Shown: piece after piece, positions 15,403-15,626 of the stretch
Position numbering within the stretch: position 1 is the stretch's first letter
Layout: the number at the start of each line of letters is the position of its first letter
Source: JANQUM01 sp047630355
GTDB taxonomy: Bacteria > Bacteroidota > Bacteroidia > Cytophagales > Spirosomataceae
NCBI GenBank assembly: GCA_047630355.1
Contig: JBLHXN010000077.1
Span: 1 to 15,626, forward strand
Direction of reading: 5' to 3'
DNA: 15,626 nt
The notes under the pieces: generated by a model
What the model was told of the DNA's origin: nothing
Databases searched by the model: none
The model's input: only the letters and a program-made list of their open reading frames with translations
Translations under genes and position numbers: made by a program

Positions 15403-15626
15403 TCAGTTTCTAACAGATAAGTTATAATTATCAACTTCCCACTCAAACCGTTGCATTAATAAACGAGTGTAAGCGATAATTCTGTCACTATTTAGGTTTT
15501 TGGGCAAGTTGATTGTCTCACCTCTCCAAAGGCAAGCGTTGGTTTTATTGTCAAGTATCATTACTTGAATTTTCTTGTCTTTTTTATTTAACTCCTCACC
15601 TACAGCGTAGCGATAGTACACTTTCA
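15403..15626 (-). CDS. Unknown small protein, C-terminal part (cut by window edge)
   Basis: The minus-strand frame is open to the right edge, and the last two window bases with the next base outside could form xTG-AAA-GTG-TAC, so the true start may be an ATG just past the edge (MKVYYRYAVGEE) or further out. The visible 72-74 residues include QVMILDNKTNACLWRGE, alternating hydrophobic and charged residues consistent with a small mixed alpha/beta protein, and end WEVDNYNLSVRN. No signal peptide, membrane helix or known motif is visible and I do not recognise the family. Its strong terminator shows it is a transcribed unit. Confidence 0.65.
   Translation of the reverse strand, partial: KVYYRYAVGEELNKKDKKIQVMILDNKTNACLWRGETINLPKNLNSDRIIAYTRLLMQRFEWEVDNYNLSVRN

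Noticed and set aside
1..15626. tRNA, rRNA, CRISPR arrays, transposase genes or an origin
   Set aside because: Looking through both strands I saw no cloverleaf, regular spacer-repeat series, transposase motif or clustered DnaA-type boxes.

Overview
The window looks like a chromosomal stretch of a Bacteroidota bacterium, probably of the Cytophagales or Saprospirales type. The reasons are a lipoprotein TlpA-like thioredoxin, start codons that mostly lack Shine-Dalgarno sequences, a TAnnTTTG-type -7 promoter element in front of gatB, a secreted metalloprotease with Ig-like, GEVED and C-terminal 3-coathanger (GCx-COOH type) modules, and remnants of an RHS/CARDB giant surface protein. The DNA is AT-rich. 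I found no rRNA, tRNA, CRISPR array, intact insertion sequence or origin.

Layout. Positions 1-819 (minus) hold the N-terminal part of a GT-C type membrane glycosyltransferase. Positions 1001-3763 (minus) hold a compact gatB-tlpA-like operon, with a promoter candidate at 3756-3763 and an intrinsic terminator at 1001-1028. Positions 3822-5586 (plus) hold a broken asparagine-synthetase-like (lasso-cyclase-like) ATP-dependent amide ligase with two frameshifts and a nonsense codon. A lipoprotein gene follows, whose first ~40 codons run through a dispersed palindromic repeat (5626-5692). It converges on an intact FdhF/YdeP-type molybdopterin oxidoreductase (6381-8666, minus).

Positions 8667-11337 contain no intact gene. 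This gene graveyard holds a palindromic dispersed repeat, two antitoxin fragments joined head to head, an internally deleted PIN-domain (VapC-like) toxin, an RHS/CARDB protein fragment with four in-frame stops, and a 5'-truncated, frameshifted single-pass membrane protein. The fragments abut with almost no spacer, so this looks like a site of repeated recombination and decay.

Positions 11456-15163 (minus) return to intact genes: an M12B-like secreted metalloprotease and a PatB/MalY-type PLP-dependent C-S lyase, with palindromes in the region upstream of the lyase. The right edge holds a partial unknown gene on the minus strand with a strong intrinsic terminator.

I found no convincing new biological system. 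The gatB-tlpA pair is the only clear operon. The most unusual parts are the mosaic of broken genes at 8.8-11.3 kb and the palindromic repeat that has become the N-terminal coding part of a lipoprotein gene.
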